From Enterobacteriaceae bacterium (GTDB lineage Bacteria; Pseudomonadota; Gammaproteobacteria; Enterobacterales; Enterobacteriaceae): DNA of 33,589 nucleotides. The translations under genes were made by a program, and so were the position numbers. The notes beneath the pieces are model-generated. The model searched no databases. It was not told the DNA's origin and was given only the letters and a program-made list of their open reading frames with translations. Positions 18,173 to 27,889 of the stretch are shown in pieces (within the stretch, counting starts at the first letter, position 1; each line of letters opens with the position of its first letter). The stretch spans positions 1 through 33,589 of the forward strand of contig JAIRVT010000074.1 in NCBI GenBank assembly GCA_031253755.1, written 5' to 3'.

Positions 18173-19403
18173 GGGTTTTTCTCCGCTTAATATTGGCCTG
18201 TACGACCAGATAATCGAACAGTGGCGCGAACAGGTTAGCGAACAGAATCGCCAACATCATTCCTTCCGGATAAGCCGGGTTGACAACGCGGATCAGGACA
18301 CACATCACTCCAATTAAGATCCCGTATGCCCATTTCCCTTTGTCCGTAAATGCCGCAGAGACCGGATCGGTTGCCATAAAGATCATACCGAAAGCGAAAC
18401 CACCCAACACCATGTGCCAATACCACGGCATAGCAAACATTGGATTGGTACTGGAATCAATCGCGTTAAACAGGTAAGACATCGCAATCATGCCGAGCAT
18501 GACACCGGCAACAATGCGCCAAGAAGCGATGCGGGTAAACAGAATGACAGCGCCCCCGATGAAAATCATCAGTGTCGAAACTTCACCAATCGAACCCGGA
18601 ATGTTACCCAGAAACGCATCCATCCATGTTACTGGCTGGCTGGTAATGGTATTTACCAAACCGTGGCTACCTGCATTCGCCCACTGAGACAATGGCGTCG
18701 CGCCGGAAAAACCGTCCGCCGCCGTCCAGACCAGATCACCTGAAATCTGGGCCGGGTAAGCAAAGAACAGGAACGCACGGCCTGCCAATGCCGGGTTAAG
18801 GAAATTTCGCCCTGTGCCACCAAAGATCTCTTTTGCTACCACGATACCAAAGGTGATCCCCAATGCCGCCTGCCACAATGGCAGCGTCGGTGGTACGATC
18901 AAGGCAAACAGAATGGAGCTGACAAAAAAGCCCTCGTTAATTTCATGTTTACGGATAATGGCAAACAGAACTTCCCAAAAACCGCCGACCAGAAAAACAA
19001 CAGCATAAATCGGCAGGAAATAGGTTGCACCCAGCAACATTTTGCTGCCCCAGCCAGCATCTGTTGTTAATGACGCCCCAAGATGCTGGGCCAGTATGTA
19101 ATGCCAGTCAGAAGACAGAGCCTGTTGTAATGCTTCTCCGCTGTATAAATGGGTTAAGGCAGGAATCGCCTGATTTCCCACGTTATACATTCCCCAGAAC
19201 ATCGCCGGAAAAACAGACAGCCATACCAAAATCATCATACGTTTGAGATCGATGGCATCACGGACGTGGGCGCGACCTTTTGTCACGATCCCCGGTGTGT
19301 AGAAGATGGTGCTTACTGCCTCATAAAGAGGATAAAACTTTTCCAGTTTGCCACCAGATTCAAAGTGGTGTTCACTTTTTTCAAAAAAATTCTTCAGGCC
19401 CAT
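18165..19403 (-). CDS. nqrB: Na+-NQR subunit B (covalent FMN, ion channel subunit)
   Basis: The 412-residue polytopic subunit carries the second covalent FMN. The motif [11 protein letters not shown] places the acceptor threonine at 236, the same number as in Vibrio cholerae NqrB. It also binds riboflavin and quinone and forms the sodium path. The gene begins 3 bases after nqrA. Confidence 0.98.
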   Translation of the reverse strand: MGLKNFFEKSEHHFESGGKLEKFYPLYEAVSTIFYTPGIVTKGRAHVRDAIDLKRMMILVWLSVFPAMFWGMYNVGNQAIPALTHLYSGEALQQALSSDWHYILAQHLGASLTTDAGWGSKMLLGATYFLPIYAVVFLVGGFWEVLFAIIRKHEINEGFFVSSILFALIVPPTLPLWQAALGITFGIVVAKEIFGGTGRNFLNPALAGRAFLFFAYPAQISGDLVWTAADGFSGATPLSQWANAGSHGLVNTITSQPVTWMDAFLGNIPGSIGEVSTLMIFIGGAVILFTRIASWRIVAGVMLGMIAMSYLFNAIDSSTNPMFAMPWYWHMVLGGFAFGMIFMATDPVSAAFTDKGKWAYGILIGVMCVLIRVVNPAYPEGMMLAILFANLFAPLFDYLVVQANIKRRKTRG

Positions 19404-19406
19404 GAA

Positions 19407-20810
19407 TTACCCTTCCTGCTCAATCTTAGCCAGCACGTCACGCAGTGCTGGACCATACTCATATTTGCCCGGACAAACATAAGTACATAGCGCCAAATCT
19501 TCTTCATCCAACTCCAGACAACCCAGCGCCTGAGAACCGTCAGTATCTCCCACCAGCAAATCACGCAACAGATGAGTTGCCATAATATCCAGCGGCATCA
19601 CCCGCTCATAGTTGCCGATTGGCACCATTGAGCGCTCTCCACCGTTGGTGGAAGTTGAAAAAGCAAAACGTTTCTTTTTCAGAAAATGACCGATAGTGGT
19701 ACGAGTAATGGAGAATTTATTCGCCCCAGGTGCAATCCAGCCGAACAGCTCTTTTTCGCGACCTTCTGCCAGCACAGAAACCTGAGAATGGAAACGACCA
19801 AGGTAATGGCGGGCATCATCCGACTGTGTACCACACAATACGGAACCCGAAATGATACGGTTATCACCCTCTTTCAACTGACCTTGCGTTAACTCCAGCA
19901 AATCAGCGCCAAGACGAGAACGCACCAAACGAGGGGATTTCACCTGTGGCCCTGCCAGAGAGATGATGCGATCGGTATACAATTCACCGGTTGTGAACAA
20001 TTTACCGATCGCAATAACATCCTGATAGCCTACGTGCCAGACGGTTTTTTGGGCACTGACTGGTTCAATGAAGTGAATATGTGTTCCAACCAGCCCTGCC
20101 GGATGTGGGCCGACAAATTGGTTGTACGTGATCTGTGGATTGTTTCCTGCACTTGGAATCGCTCCCACGCCGTGGCAGACGTGGATTTTTCCCTCTGTCA
20201 GTTTTGACAGAATATTCAGGCCATCAACAAAAGCCTCTTCTTGCGTCGCGATAACAACAGAAGGATCAGCCGCCAGTGGCTGGGTATCCATTGCTGTGAC
20301 AAAGATTGCCTTTGGTGTGGAACCGGGGACAGGAGAACGGCTGAAAGGACGTGTACGCAATGCTGTCCACAGACCTGATGCAAGCAGGTTTTTTTCTACC
20401 TGTTCACGGGCCAGATCGGTAAGTTCTGCACGGTCATAACGCGCAAATGTGATTTGCCCATTGCCATTTACGTCAATACGATCTATTTCAGTACGATCTA
20501 TTTCGATACCATCTATTTCAGTATCATCTATTTCAATAACAACAGATTGCAATACACGGCGCTCTCCACGCCATATGGTAACGATTTTCCCACTCGCAGG
20601 GCTGGTAAAAACGACCCCTGGATTCTTTTTATCTTCAAAAAGAATTTGCCCTTTTTTGACATGCTCACCTTCCTTTACCAGCATAGAAGGACGCATTCCA
20701 ACATATTCTTCGCCTAATAAGGCGACATGGCGAATTGCCGGACCGTCTTCTATCACTTGGGCAGGCGCTCCTGCTATCGGGAGGTCGAGTCCTTTTTTAA
20801 TTTTAATCAT
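19407..20810 (-). CDS. nqrA: Na+-NQR subunit A, with a repeat-encoded insert
   Basis: The 467-residue cytoplasmic subunit helps form the ubiquinone site. The N-terminus [16 protein letters not shown] and the C-terminal [15 protein letters not shown] match Vibrio NqrA (446 residues). Nearly all of the 21-residue excess lies at about residues 93-113, where VVIEI is followed by four five-residue units of the form (E)ID(x)(T/I) encoded by a 15-bp tandem repeat. No clear Shine-Dalgarno precedes the ATG at 20810. It is the first gene of nqrABCDEF, so its leader upstream of 20811 should carry the operon promoter. Confidence 0.97.
   Translation of the reverse strand: MIKIKKGLDLPIAGAPAQVIEDGPAIRHVALLGEEYVGMRPSMLVKEGEHVKKGQILFEDKKNPGVVFTSPASGKIVTIWRGERRVLQSVVIEIDDTEIDGIEIDRTEIDRIDVNGNGQITFARYDRAELTDLAREQVEKNLLASGLWTALRTRPFSRSPVPGSTPKAIFVTAMDTQPLAADPSVVIATQEEAFVDGLNILSKLTEGKIHVCHGVGAIPSAGNNPQITYNQFVGPHPAGLVGTHIHFIEPVSAQKTVWHVGYQDVIAIGKLFTTGELYTDRIISLAGPQVKSPRLVRSRLGADLLELTQGQLKEGDNRIISGSVLCGTQSDDARHYLGRFHSQVSVLAEGREKELFGWIAPGANKFSITRTTIGHFLKKKRFAFSTSTNGGERSMVPIGNYERVMPLDIMATHLLRDLLVGDTDGSQALGCLELDEEDLALCTYVCPGKYEYGPALRDVLAKIEQEG
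20478..20537 (-). repeat. 15-bp tandem repeat, four copies, inside nqrA
   Basis: Units at 20478-20492, 20493-20507, 20508-20522 and 20523-20537 share the core ATCTATTTC with small changes. The period is a multiple of three, so each unit adds five residues (EID plus two). It falls exactly at the point where the protein is longer than Vibrio NqrA. Confidence 0.95.
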
Positions 20811-21241
20811 AAGATTTGCACAAGTTTATCAGTTAAATCATATGCTACAGCTCACCCAGAGGTCGTCCTTTGGGTAAGGCAGCAACTTCAGTATAAAAAA
20901 CACGTTGAGTGGCATATATCTCAAGTTATTTATGCCGATAATCGTTACAATACGTTTCGTTACAAGGACATTATCAAATTTCACCGACAGTAATTCTAAC
21001 ATTTCCCCCAAGTACTGTCTGACTAATGAAGTGACTTAGTTCAAGCAAATAAGAATAATTTCTCTGCTAAATCGTCAACCACTCGACAAATCCGAATTCA
21101 TGCCTCATTTTTACCGACAGCAGAGTGCTTTTTAAGCAATCGTTTAATATCATTGGTATTCAATAAGGGTTGTCTATGCACTGAAACTCAGCATTTTATT
21201 CATGTGTTACTTTCTCAGGTGGTATCTTTCCGGGCTTTTAT
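20811..21241. other. Divergent nqrA / yafK intergenic region
   Basis: These 431 bases carry no gene I can support. ACCCAGAGG (20854-20862) and CCTTTGGGT (20867-20875) form a stem with a TCGT loop inside the expected nqrA leader. A TATACT -10-like hexamer on the minus strand lies at 20890-20895 without a good -35. ACCGACAG occurs twice, near 20983 and 21113. The nqr operon and yafK promoters should both lie here, but I cannot place them firmly. Confidence 0.4.
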
Positions 21242-22000
21242 ATGAAAAAAACAATCTCTTACCTTTGCCGTTATCTGTTACTTTTTCTGCCCCTGCTCTG
21301 TGCCAATATGTCATTTTCTGTACTGGCTGAAAACACCTGGCTACAGCACCAGTCATTCCTGAAAAACACGCCTTTACAACACATCGGCGCTAATATTTTC
21401 ATTCAAATATTCAAAGAAGAGAAACTTCTTGAACTTTATACCCAAAATACCACCGGACGTTATCAGTTAATTCAACAATATCCTATCTGCAATTACTCAG
21501 GTGGTCTTGGTCCTAAGACTCTGACGGGGGATTTTAAAAGCCCGGAAGGTTTTTACTCTGTCACTCTTCAGCAGTTAAAACCTGATAGCCAGTATCATCG
21601 CGCTATTAACCTAGGCTTTCCGAATGAATTTGATCAATACCGAGGGTATTCGGGTAAGAATTTAATGATTCATGGTGCATGTAAATCTATCGGCTGCTAC
21701 GCCATGACCGACCGCTATATCAGTGAAATCTATCAATATGCGGAAAGTGCGCTTCATCATGGGCAACAGGAAATCAAAATTGATATTTATCCTTTCAGAA
21801 TGACGCCATCAAACATGATGCATTATCGCAATAACACTCATTACGCTTTCTGGAAACAGTTGCAACCTGCCTATGAATATTTTGTCAAAAATGGCAGGCC
21901 AGCGACTGTCACGGTCACCGGAGGACAATATGTTGTTAACCCACCCTCTTCACCACTTGGGCAAAAACCATCAAGCTATGCGCTCACCAAGGTGGAATAG
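21242..22000 (+). CDS. yafK: YafK/DpaA, L,D-transpeptidase-fold peptidoglycan enzyme
   Basis: The 252-residue exported protein has a signal peptide (cleavage probably after VLA, residue 29) and the YkuD-type motif HGACKSIGCYAMTD with H144 and nucleophile C152. In E. coli this protein (also called LdtF or DpaA) removes Braun lipoprotein from peptidoglycan by cutting the Lpp-diaminopimelate bond. The ATG at 21242 has only a weak site upstream but begins the signal peptide. Its last 30 bases overlap the convergent yafJ, the E. coli neighbour. Confidence 0.94.
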   Translation: MKKTISYLCRYLLLFLPLLCANMSFSVLAENTWLQHQSFLKNTPLQHIGANIFIQIFKEEKLLELYTQNTTGRYQLIQQYPICNYSGGLGPKTLTGDFKSPEGFYSVTLQQLKPDSQYHRAINLGFPNEFDQYRGYSGKNLMIHGACKSIGCYAMTDRYISEIYQYAESALHHGQQEIKIDIYPFRMTPSNMMHYRNNTHYAFWKQLQPAYEYFVKNGRPATVTVTGGQYVVNPPSSPLGQKPSSYALTKVE

Positions 22001-22738
22001 TGCATAACTCCCCGGCTCAATTTTATTCCAAGCTTCGTTATCCGTTAACGGCAGGGTAGCGATCACCGATACCACATCATCAGGGCGAGTATGCTGCTGA
22101 AAATCAATTTCAATATCCTGATCAAGCAGTGTTGCTTTACCAAAAGGAGCCCGACGGGTAAGCCAGTGCAATCGGGTTGAACAGTATGCCATCATATATT
22201 TGCCGTCAGATAACAGCATATTGAATACACCCTTAAGCCGGAGTTCGTCAACCAATGAGGCAATGAAACGGAATACCGCAGGCCAGTTCGACGGCTTTTT
22301 CGGGTATTTGGTTGATAGCTGATGCAATATCCAACAAAATGCCCATTCGCTGTCTGTTTCACCAACCGGACGGTAATTTCCGGTGTGCAGTTTACGGTAT
22401 CCTTTCAACTGGCCATTATGGGCGTAAGTCCAATATTTACCCCATAATTCCCGCGTAAACGGGTGTGTATTCGCCAGAGAAACATTGCCCCGGTTAGCCT
22501 GACGGATATGGGCAATAATAGCTTCTGATTTGATAGGGTATCCCTGAATAAAGCGGGCAACAGGTGAATGATAACTGGGTTGGTGATCTTTGAAAGTGCG
22601 ATATCCTGCCCCTTCATAAAAAGTAATTCCCCAGCCATCCTTGTGAGGGCCGGTATTTCCCCCACGCTGGATCAAGCCACTCAAACTGAAAATAATGTCT
22701 GTTGGCACATTGGCACTCATACCCAGTAATTCACACAT
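21971..22738 (-). CDS. yafJ: Class II glutamine amidotransferase-like protein YafJ
   Basis: The 255-residue protein begins MCELLGMSANVP. The Cys directly after Met is the N-terminal nucleophile of class II (Ntn) amidotransferases, exposed once Met is removed. RGGNTGPHKDGWG and the later HIRQANRG and NTHPF are family motifs. The partner enzyme and substrate are unknown. AGAGG/TAGG precedes the start. It follows gmhA on the same strand after 45 bases and overlaps yafK tail to tail. Confidence 0.94.
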   Translation of the reverse strand: MCELLGMSANVPTDIIFSLSGLIQRGGNTGPHKDGWGITFYEGAGYRTFKDHQPSYHSPVARFIQGYPIKSEAIIAHIRQANRGNVSLANTHPFTRELWGKYWTYAHNGQLKGYRKLHTGNYRPVGETDSEWAFCWILHQLSTKYPKKPSNWPAVFRFIASLVDELRLKGVFNMLLSDGKYMMAYCSTRLHWLTRRAPFGKATLLDQDIEIDFQQHTRPDDVVSVIATLPLTDNEAWNKIEPGSYALFHLGERIA

Positions 22739-22783
22739 TGCCTACCTCTGACCTGAACCCGGTCTATTTCCGATAAACCGCTA

Positions 22784-23365
22784 TCAGGCTTTTACCATCT
22801 CTTTTTCAATTAACTGAATCAGAATATGAATCACTTTAATGTGAATCTCCTGAATGCGATCGGCATAACCGAAATGTGGCACACGGATTTCAACATCTGC
22901 TGTTCCGGCCATTTTACCGCCATCTTTACCGGTCAGTGTAATCACTTTCATGCCTTTCGCACGGGCGGCATCAATCGCTTTGATAATATTACCGGAATTA
23001 CCTGAAGTTGAAATGCCCAGTAAAACATCACCTTTTTGACCAACAGCTTCAAGATAGCGGGAAAAAACATAATCGTAACCAAAATCATTACTGACACAGG
23101 ATAAATGGCTGGGATCTGAAATAGCGATACCCGGATATCCCGGACGATTTTCTCGATAACGGCCTGTCAGCTCTTCCGCAAAATGCATCGCGTCGCAATG
23201 TGAACCGCCATTTCCACAAGAAAGCACTTTCCCACCAGCTTTGAATGAATCAGCCAGCAATACAGCGGCTTTCTGGATAGCTTCAATATTTGCATTATCA
23301 TTAAGGAAATTAGCCAGCGTTTCTGCGGCCTCGGATAATTCACTGCGGATCAAATCTTGATACAT
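22784..23365 (-). CDS. gmhA: Sedoheptulose-7-phosphate (phosphoheptose) isomerase
   Basis: The 193-residue SIS-domain enzyme makes D-glycero-D-manno-heptose 7-phosphate, the first step to the heptose of the lipopolysaccharide core. The key E65 (AEELTGR) and H180 (IHIKVIH) are present, and [12 protein letters not shown] at 51-62 is the sugar-phosphate loop. I choose the ATG at 23365 (MYQDLIR, the E. coli start), 10 bases after GGAG. The ATG at 23374 would leave only one base between the site and the start. Confidence 0.96.
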   Translation of the reverse strand: MYQDLIRSELSEAAETLANFLNDNANIEAIQKAAVLLADSFKAGGKVLSCGNGGSHCDAMHFAEELTGRYRENRPGYPGIAISDPSHLSCVSNDFGYDYVFSRYLEAVGQKGDVLLGISTSGNSGNIIKAIDAARAKGMKVITLTGKDGGKMAGTADVEIRVPHFGYADRIQEIHIKVIHILIQLIEKEMVKA

Positions 23366-23408
23366 GGGACTCATGCTCCTGAAAGGAAAGGTCTTCGGGA
23401 TTAATGAC

Positions 23409-23617
23409 TATACCCTTCGTCTTTCAAGCTGCCTCTTTGTTGGCTTCGCTCGCTTGCCCCAGTCGCCGTTTTTATAACCACACGGTTATCTATGCTCAGG
23501 GGACACACTATGAGAGGCTCCTGCTCTCACCGGAGGCCAGCCTGCGGCTGTTCAAATTCGTTCCCGACGAATTTGTCCCTTGCAGCAAGTGACGCAACTC
23601 AAAATCCATTGGGTATA
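23409..23617. mobile_element. Complete palindromic intergenic element (copy b), MITE-like
   Basis: This 209-base element between gmhA and fadE begins TATACCC and ends GGGTATA. Inside are the conserved left arm (CTTTCAAGCTGCCTCTTTGT), the small hairpin CAGCC-TGC-GGCTG (23539-23551) and the perfect stem CAAATTCGT/ACGAATTTG (23553-23561 and 23567-23575). Partial or degenerate copies occur at 1897, 10899, 29679 and 32417. It resembles short palindromic elements of Yersinia, Photorhabdus and Xenorhabdus genomes and encodes no transposase. An open frame through it is not a gene. Confidence 0.8.
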
Positions 23618-23781
23618 CAATTCTCCAGTGTAACGGATTCGTCCCCCTGAAAGAAGACACCATCACCTCACTATCAAATTTTCAGCAAAAAAACTTTAAT
23701 GACTTTGTGAGCTACATTGTAATTAAGATGTAAATATATTGATAAAAACCTTTTCCTCATCTAAAAAAGGAAAGACATCAC

Positions 23782-23798
23782 AACAGGTCAGACCTCTG
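23782..23798. promoter_or_regulatory. FadR operator of fadE
   Basis: The core GGTCAGACC (23786-23794) is the exact FadR half-site pair (GGTC-N-GACC), with A/T-flanked context, 33 bases before the fadE ATG. FadR represses beta-oxidation genes until long-chain acyl-CoA releases it. Position and sequence both fit. Confidence 0.88.
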
Positions 23799-23830
23799 AC
23801 AACTCACCTGAGATATACAGGAGTTTTACT

Positions 23831-26278
23831 ATGACCGTCCTTAGCATTATTTTATTTTTAGCCTTGATTGGCGGGCTTTGTTACCACAAAGTCAGCCTGA
23901 CTATCAGCAGCTCACTGCTTATTGCCTATACATTCATCATGGGTGTAACCGGCCTTTGGAGCTACTGGTTGTTATTACCGCTTGCTATCATTCTGTTCCC
24001 GCTTGTTTTCAAACCCACCCGTATCTCTTTATTCTCCGCGCCCGGCCTGAAAGCATTCCGCAAGGTTATGCCAAGCATGTCCAGTACAGAGAAAGAAGCG
24101 ATTGATGCGGGTACAACATGGTGGGAAGGGGATTTATTCCGTGGTAATCCTGACTGGAAAAAATTGCACAATTATCCCAAACCACAGCTAACCGCTGAAG
24201 AACAGGCATTTATTGATGGCCCTGTGGAAGAAGCCTGCCGTATGGCAAATGATTTCCAAATCAGCCACGAATTAGCCGATCTTCCGCCTGAGCTTTGGGC
24301 TTACCTGAAAGAACACCGCTTCTTTGCCATGATCATCAAGAAAGAATATGGTGGCCTCGAATTCTCTGCTTATGCGCAATCCCGCGTATTGCAAAAATTG
24401 TCAGGTGTTTCCGGTATTCTGGCGATAACGGTTGGTGTTCCTAACTCATTAGGACCAGGGGAATTATTGCAGCACTATGGTACTGATGAGCAGAAAAAAC
24501 ACTATCTCCCCGGTCTTGCCCGTGGCGAAGAGATCCCTTGCTTTGCGTTGACCAGCCCAGAAGCTGGCTCAGATGCCGGTGCCATTCCTGATACAGGTGT
24601 TGTCTGTATGGGTGAATGGCAAGGCAAGCAAGTGCTCGGTATGCGCCTTAACTGGAATAAACGCTATATTACTCTGGCACCTATTGCTACCGTGCTGGGT
24701 CTGGCGTTCAAACTGTACGATCCAGATCACTTATTGGGTGAAACTGAATCTCTGGGTATCACCTGTGCGTTGATCCCGACGAATACACCGGGTGTTGAAA
24801 TTGGTCATCGCCACTTCCCTCTGAATATTCCATTCCAGAATGGGCCAACTCGCGGTAAAGATATTTTCGTTCCGATCGATTACATTATTGGCGGGACGAA
24901 AATGGCTGGTCAGGGCTGGCGCATGCTGGTTGAATGTCTGTCTGTTGGCCGTGGCATCACGCTGCCATCTAACGCGACGGGTGGTCTGAAAAGCATTGCG
25001 ATGGCGATTGGCGCATACTCTTATGTCCGCCGTCAGTTCAAACTGCCTATCGGTAAAATGGAAGGCATCGAAGAGCCACTGGCGCGGATTGCCGGTAACA
25101 CTTATCTGATGGATGCAGCCGCAACCATGATCACAACCGGTATTATGCAGGGTGAAAAACCGGCGGTGCTGTCTGCTATCGTGAAATACCACTGTACTCA
25201 CAGAGGGCAGCGTGCCGTCATTGATGCAATGGATATCGCTGGCGGTAAAGGTATCTGTCTCGGCCCGTCTAACTTTCTGGCCCGTGGTTATCAGGGCGCA
25301 CCTATCGCCATTACCGTAGAAGGTGCGAACATCCTGACCCGCAGTATGATTATCTTTGGTCAGGGTGCAATCCGTTGTCATCCTTATGTACTGGCTGAAA
25401 TTGCTGCCGCTGAGCACAATGATGTCAAAGGATTTGATAAAGCGTTATTTGGTCATTTGGGGCACGTTGCCAGCAATACCTTACGCAGCCTGTGGCTGGG
25501 TATCACCAATGGCAGAACCAGCAGTGTACCCGTAAATGATGCAACCCGTCGTTACTATCAACACATCAATCGCCTGAGCGCTAATCTGGCTTTGATGTCT
25601 GATGTTTCTATGGGTGTATTGGGTGGAAGCCTGAAACGCCGTGAGCGTATCTCAGCCCGTTTAGGGGATGTCCTGAGTCAAATTTTTCTGGCAACCGCAT
25701 CTTTGAAACGCTATGAAGATGAAGGACGTCAGAAAGAAGATCTCCCACTGGTGCAATGGGCGGTAGAAGACAGCCTGTATCAGGCAGAGCAAGCCCTGAA
25801 CGATTTACTGCGCAACTTCCCTAACCGTCTGGTTGCTGGTTTAATGCGAGTGGTCATATTCCCACTTGGTCGTTCACATACTGCGCCATCTGATAAATTG
25901 GATCACAAACTGGCACAGATATTACAAACGCCTTCCGCAACACGTAACCGGATTGGTCGTGGGCAATATCTGACACCAAGCGAGCATAATCCTCATGGAT
26001 TACTGGAAGAAGCCCTGCATGACATCATTGCCGCAGAACCTATCCATGCCCGTTTGAGCCGCGAAGCAGGTAAAAATCTGAGCTTCACACGTCTGGATCA
26101 GTTGGCCGAAAAAGCATTAGCGGATAACAAGATCACCAAAGAAGAAGCCGATATCCTGAAACGAGCGGAAACCAGCAGATTGCGTTCAATTAATGTTGAT
26201 GAATTTGAAGCTGACGCACTTGCTGTACCCAATACAACAAAAAAGTCTGATAATCATCAGCAGACTAAAGCAGCCTGA
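23831..26278 (+). CDS. fadE: Acyl-CoA dehydrogenase FadE
   Basis: The 815-residue enzyme (E. coli 814) catalyses the first, FAD-dependent step of fatty-acid beta-oxidation. Two hydrophobic helices at residues 1-60 tether it to the membrane. The acyl-CoA dehydrogenase core follows ([44 protein letters not shown], and [13 protein letters not shown] near residue 473), then the long C-terminal domain peculiar to FadE. AGGAG lies 7 bases before the ATG at 23831. It is divergent from gmhA as in E. coli, with a FadR operator in front and a strong terminator behind. Confidence 0.97.
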   Translation: MTVLSIILFLALIGGLCYHKVSLTISSSLLIAYTFIMGVTGLWSYWLLLPLAIILFPLVFKPTRISLFSAPGLKAFRKVMPSMSSTEKEAIDAGTTWWEGDLFRGNPDWKKLHNYPKPQLTAEEQAFIDGPVEEACRMANDFQISHELADLPPELWAYLKEHRFFAMIIKKEYGGLEFSAYAQSRVLQKLSGVSGILAITVGVPNSLGPGELLQHYGTDEQKKHYLPGLARGEEIPCFALTSPEAGSDAGAIPDTGVVCMGEWQGKQVLGMRLNWNKRYITLAPIATVLGLAFKLYDPDHLLGETESLGITCALIPTNTPGVEIGHRHFPLNIPFQNGPTRGKDIFVPIDYIIGGTKMAGQGWRMLVECLSVGRGITLPSNATGGLKSIAMAIGAYSYVRRQFKLPIGKMEGIEEPLARIAGNTYLMDAAATMITTGIMQGEKPAVLSAIVKYHCTHRGQRAVIDAMDIAGGKGICLGPSNFLARGYQGAPIAITVEGANILTRSMIIFGQGAIRCHPYVLAEIAAAEHNDVKGFDKALFGHLGHVASNTLRSLWLGITNGRTSSVPVNDATRRYYQHINRLSANLALMSDVSMGVLGGSLKRRERISARLGDVLSQIFLATASLKRYEDEGRQKEDLPLVQWAVEDSLYQAEQALNDLLRNFPNRLVAGLMRVVIFPLGRSHTAPSDKLDHKLAQILQTPSATRNRIGRGQYLTPSEHNPHGLLEEALHDIIAAEPIHARLSREAGKNLSFTRLDQLAEKALADNKITKEEADILKRAETSRLRSINVDEFEADALAVPNTTKKSDNHQQTKAA

Positions 26279-26316
26279 TGCTGATGATGGAAAACAATTA
26301 AATAATCATTAAGGAC

Positions 26317-26350
26317 AAACGGGGAGCTTGAAACAGGCTTCCCGTTTTTT
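26317..26350 (+). terminator. Rho-independent terminator of fadE
   Basis: AAACGGGGAGC (26317-26327) and GCTTCCCGTTT (26337-26347) give an 11-bp stem with one G-U pair and a 9-base loop, followed by a run of T to 26350. This is the clearest terminator in the window. Confidence 0.92.
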
Positions 26351-26380
26351 AATCAAGACCTGTTTTTTTAATCAAGACCT
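26344..26380. repeat. Tandem duplication between the fadE terminator and lysA
   Basis: GTTTTTTAATCAAGACCT (26344-26361) is repeated at 26362-26380 with one extra T. The duplication copies the T-run of the terminator and ends 2 bases before the lysA stop codon. Confidence 0.9.
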
Positions 26381-26382
26381 GT

Positions 26383-27696
26383 TTAAACGGCTTCCAGCGC
26401 CAGTAATTCCTGTATGGCCTGTCGGCGTCGAATTAAACGCGGTTTACCATCAACAAACAACACTTCAGGAATCAAGGGGCGGCTATTATAATTTGAAGAC
26501 ATGGATGCACCATAAGCACCTGTATCATGGAATATCAGATAATCCCCGATAGAAACATCAGGCAGCATACGAGGGATAACTTCTCCCCCTTCCAATTGGG
26601 TAAAAACATCTCCCGATTCACATAATGGCCCTGCAACTAGTGTTTCTCGTAAGACACTTGTTTCCCGTAAAACCGATGACTCCCGTATATTTGTTGCATT
26701 ACTGTTTTTCTTATCATCACGCTCCTGCGTTTTGCCGGGCAGTACAGAAATACGGTGATAACTGCCATACATGGTGGGTCGCATCAGGTCATTGAACCCG
26801 GCATCCACCAGCACATAGTGGCGGCTTCCCATCGATTTTACCGCCCGCACTTCTGCCATCAGAACACCTGCCTGAGCGACCAAAAAGCGACCCGGTTCAA
26901 TTTCCAGCTCAATATGATGCCCCAAATGCTGTTCAATCCGCTGACGGGCTTCGTGCCATAAGCTGTAATAATGGTCAGTATCGACAGCTTCTTCACCATC
27001 CTTATAAGGAACGGATAACCCGCCTCCCGCTGAGATTGCCTGAATATCCACTCCGTGTAAGACAACTTGCTCTACCATCGCATTACAGACATTAGCAAGA
27101 TGCTGATAATCCACGCCTGAACCAATGTGCATATGTAACCCCACCAGATTCAGTTGATATTGCCGAATTTTTTCGAGTGCTAAAGGCAAATCCTGAAACC
27201 AAACCCCATGTTTGCTATTTTCACCGCCGGTATTCGTTTTCTGGCTATGCCCATGCCCGAATCCCGGATTGATACGCAGCCATACCGGATGACCTGACTG
27301 GCGTTGACCAATTTGTTCCAACATATCGATCGACCCGGCATTAACAGGAATATCCAGCTCAATAGCTCGTGTCAGTGTTTCTTCATCAATCAAATCAGCA
27401 GTAAAAACAATCTCAGATTTATCACGCCCCGGCTGAAACCCAGCATGAAGCGCTCTCTCAATTTCCCCCAGTGACACGGAATCCACTTTAACGCCTTTTT
27501 CCCTCATCAAGCGCAAAATATGAGTATTGGAACAGGCTTTTTGTGCAAACCGAATGGTATCAAACTGCTTCAACTGTTCGATTTGTTTGATAATGATATC
27601 GCTGTCATAAATCCATAGAGGCGTTCCATAGATAGCTGGCAGGGCTAAAAGATTTTCAGAGGTATAATTATTCGTGGTAATCGTTGGTATTGTCAT
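26383..27696 (-). CDS. lysA: Diaminopimelate decarboxylase, with a repeat-encoded loop insert
   Basis: This PLP enzyme decarboxylates meso-diaminopimelate to L-lysine, the last step of lysine synthesis. The PLP lysine is K53 in FAQKACSN. Other motifs are HIGSGVDY, AISAGGGLSVPY, EIEPGRFLVA and AGPLCESGDVF. It is 437 residues long against 420 in E. coli. The excess sits just before AGPLCESG, where three six-residue units (IRESSV/LRETSV/LRETLV) are encoded by an 18-bp tandem repeat. It is divergent from lysR, its activator. Confidence 0.97.
   Translation of the reverse strand: MTIPTITTNNYTSENLLALPAIYGTPLWIYDSDIIIKQIEQLKQFDTIRFAQKACSNTHILRLMREKGVKVDSVSLGEIERALHAGFQPGRDKSEIVFTADLIDEETLTRAIELDIPVNAGSIDMLEQIGQRQSGHPVWLRINPGFGHGHSQKTNTGGENSKHGVWFQDLPLALEKIRQYQLNLVGLHMHIGSGVDYQHLANVCNAMVEQVVLHGVDIQAISAGGGLSVPYKDGEEAVDTDHYYSLWHEARQRIEQHLGHHIELEIEPGRFLVAQAGVLMAEVRAVKSMGSRHYVLVDAGFNDLMRPTMYGSYHRISVLPGKTQERDDKKNSNATNIRESSVLRETSVLRETLVAGPLCESGDVFTQLEGGEVIPRMLPDVSIGDYLIFHDTGAYGASMSSNYNSRPLIPEVLFVDGKPRLIRRRQAIQELLALEAV
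26636..26689 (-). repeat. 18-bp tandem repeat, three copies, inside lysA
   Basis: Three consecutive 18-base units, each with (T)CTCGTA or (T)CCCGTA near its end, encode RESSVL, RETSVL and RETLV in frame. The third unit is more diverged. It lies in a loop where E. coli LysA has unrelated, shorter sequence. Confidence 0.85.
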
Positions 27697-27889
27697 TATC
27701 GTGTTCTCATCTTTCTTACAACTGCAAAGAGCCCATTATTGACACCGATAAAAAGGAATAAAAATATCATTTTTGCCTTAACCTATTCACCTGTGATATA
27801 GATTTGTTTTCTTTTTAAACATACCAGCCATATAGGGTATCCAATACAAACAATGCCCCCTAAAACAGCAAACGGGAAAAGGATAAAAA
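27697..27889. promoter_or_regulatory. lysA/lysR divergent promoter region
   Basis: The 193 bases between the divergent genes should contain the LysR binding site, since LysR activates lysA and represses itself in E. coli. The region is AT-rich. I cannot single out the operator by eye. Confidence 0.5.

Noticed and set aside
20478-20537. Possible CRISPR-like array
   Set aside because: Units are contiguous 15-mers without spacers, inside an intact coding frame; this is a tandem repeat.
23404-23592. 62-codon open frame between gmhA and fadE
   Set aside because: It is a reading through the palindromic intergenic element.
23706-23721. Possible CRP site before fadE (TGTGA-N6-TTGTA)
   Set aside because: Only one half-site fits; the second half matches poorly, so it is not listed as a feature.
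24731-25417. 228-codon minus-strand frame inside fadE
   Set aside because: It lies wholly antisense to conserved fadE codons and its product (rich in R, T, H) is typical of a shadow frame.
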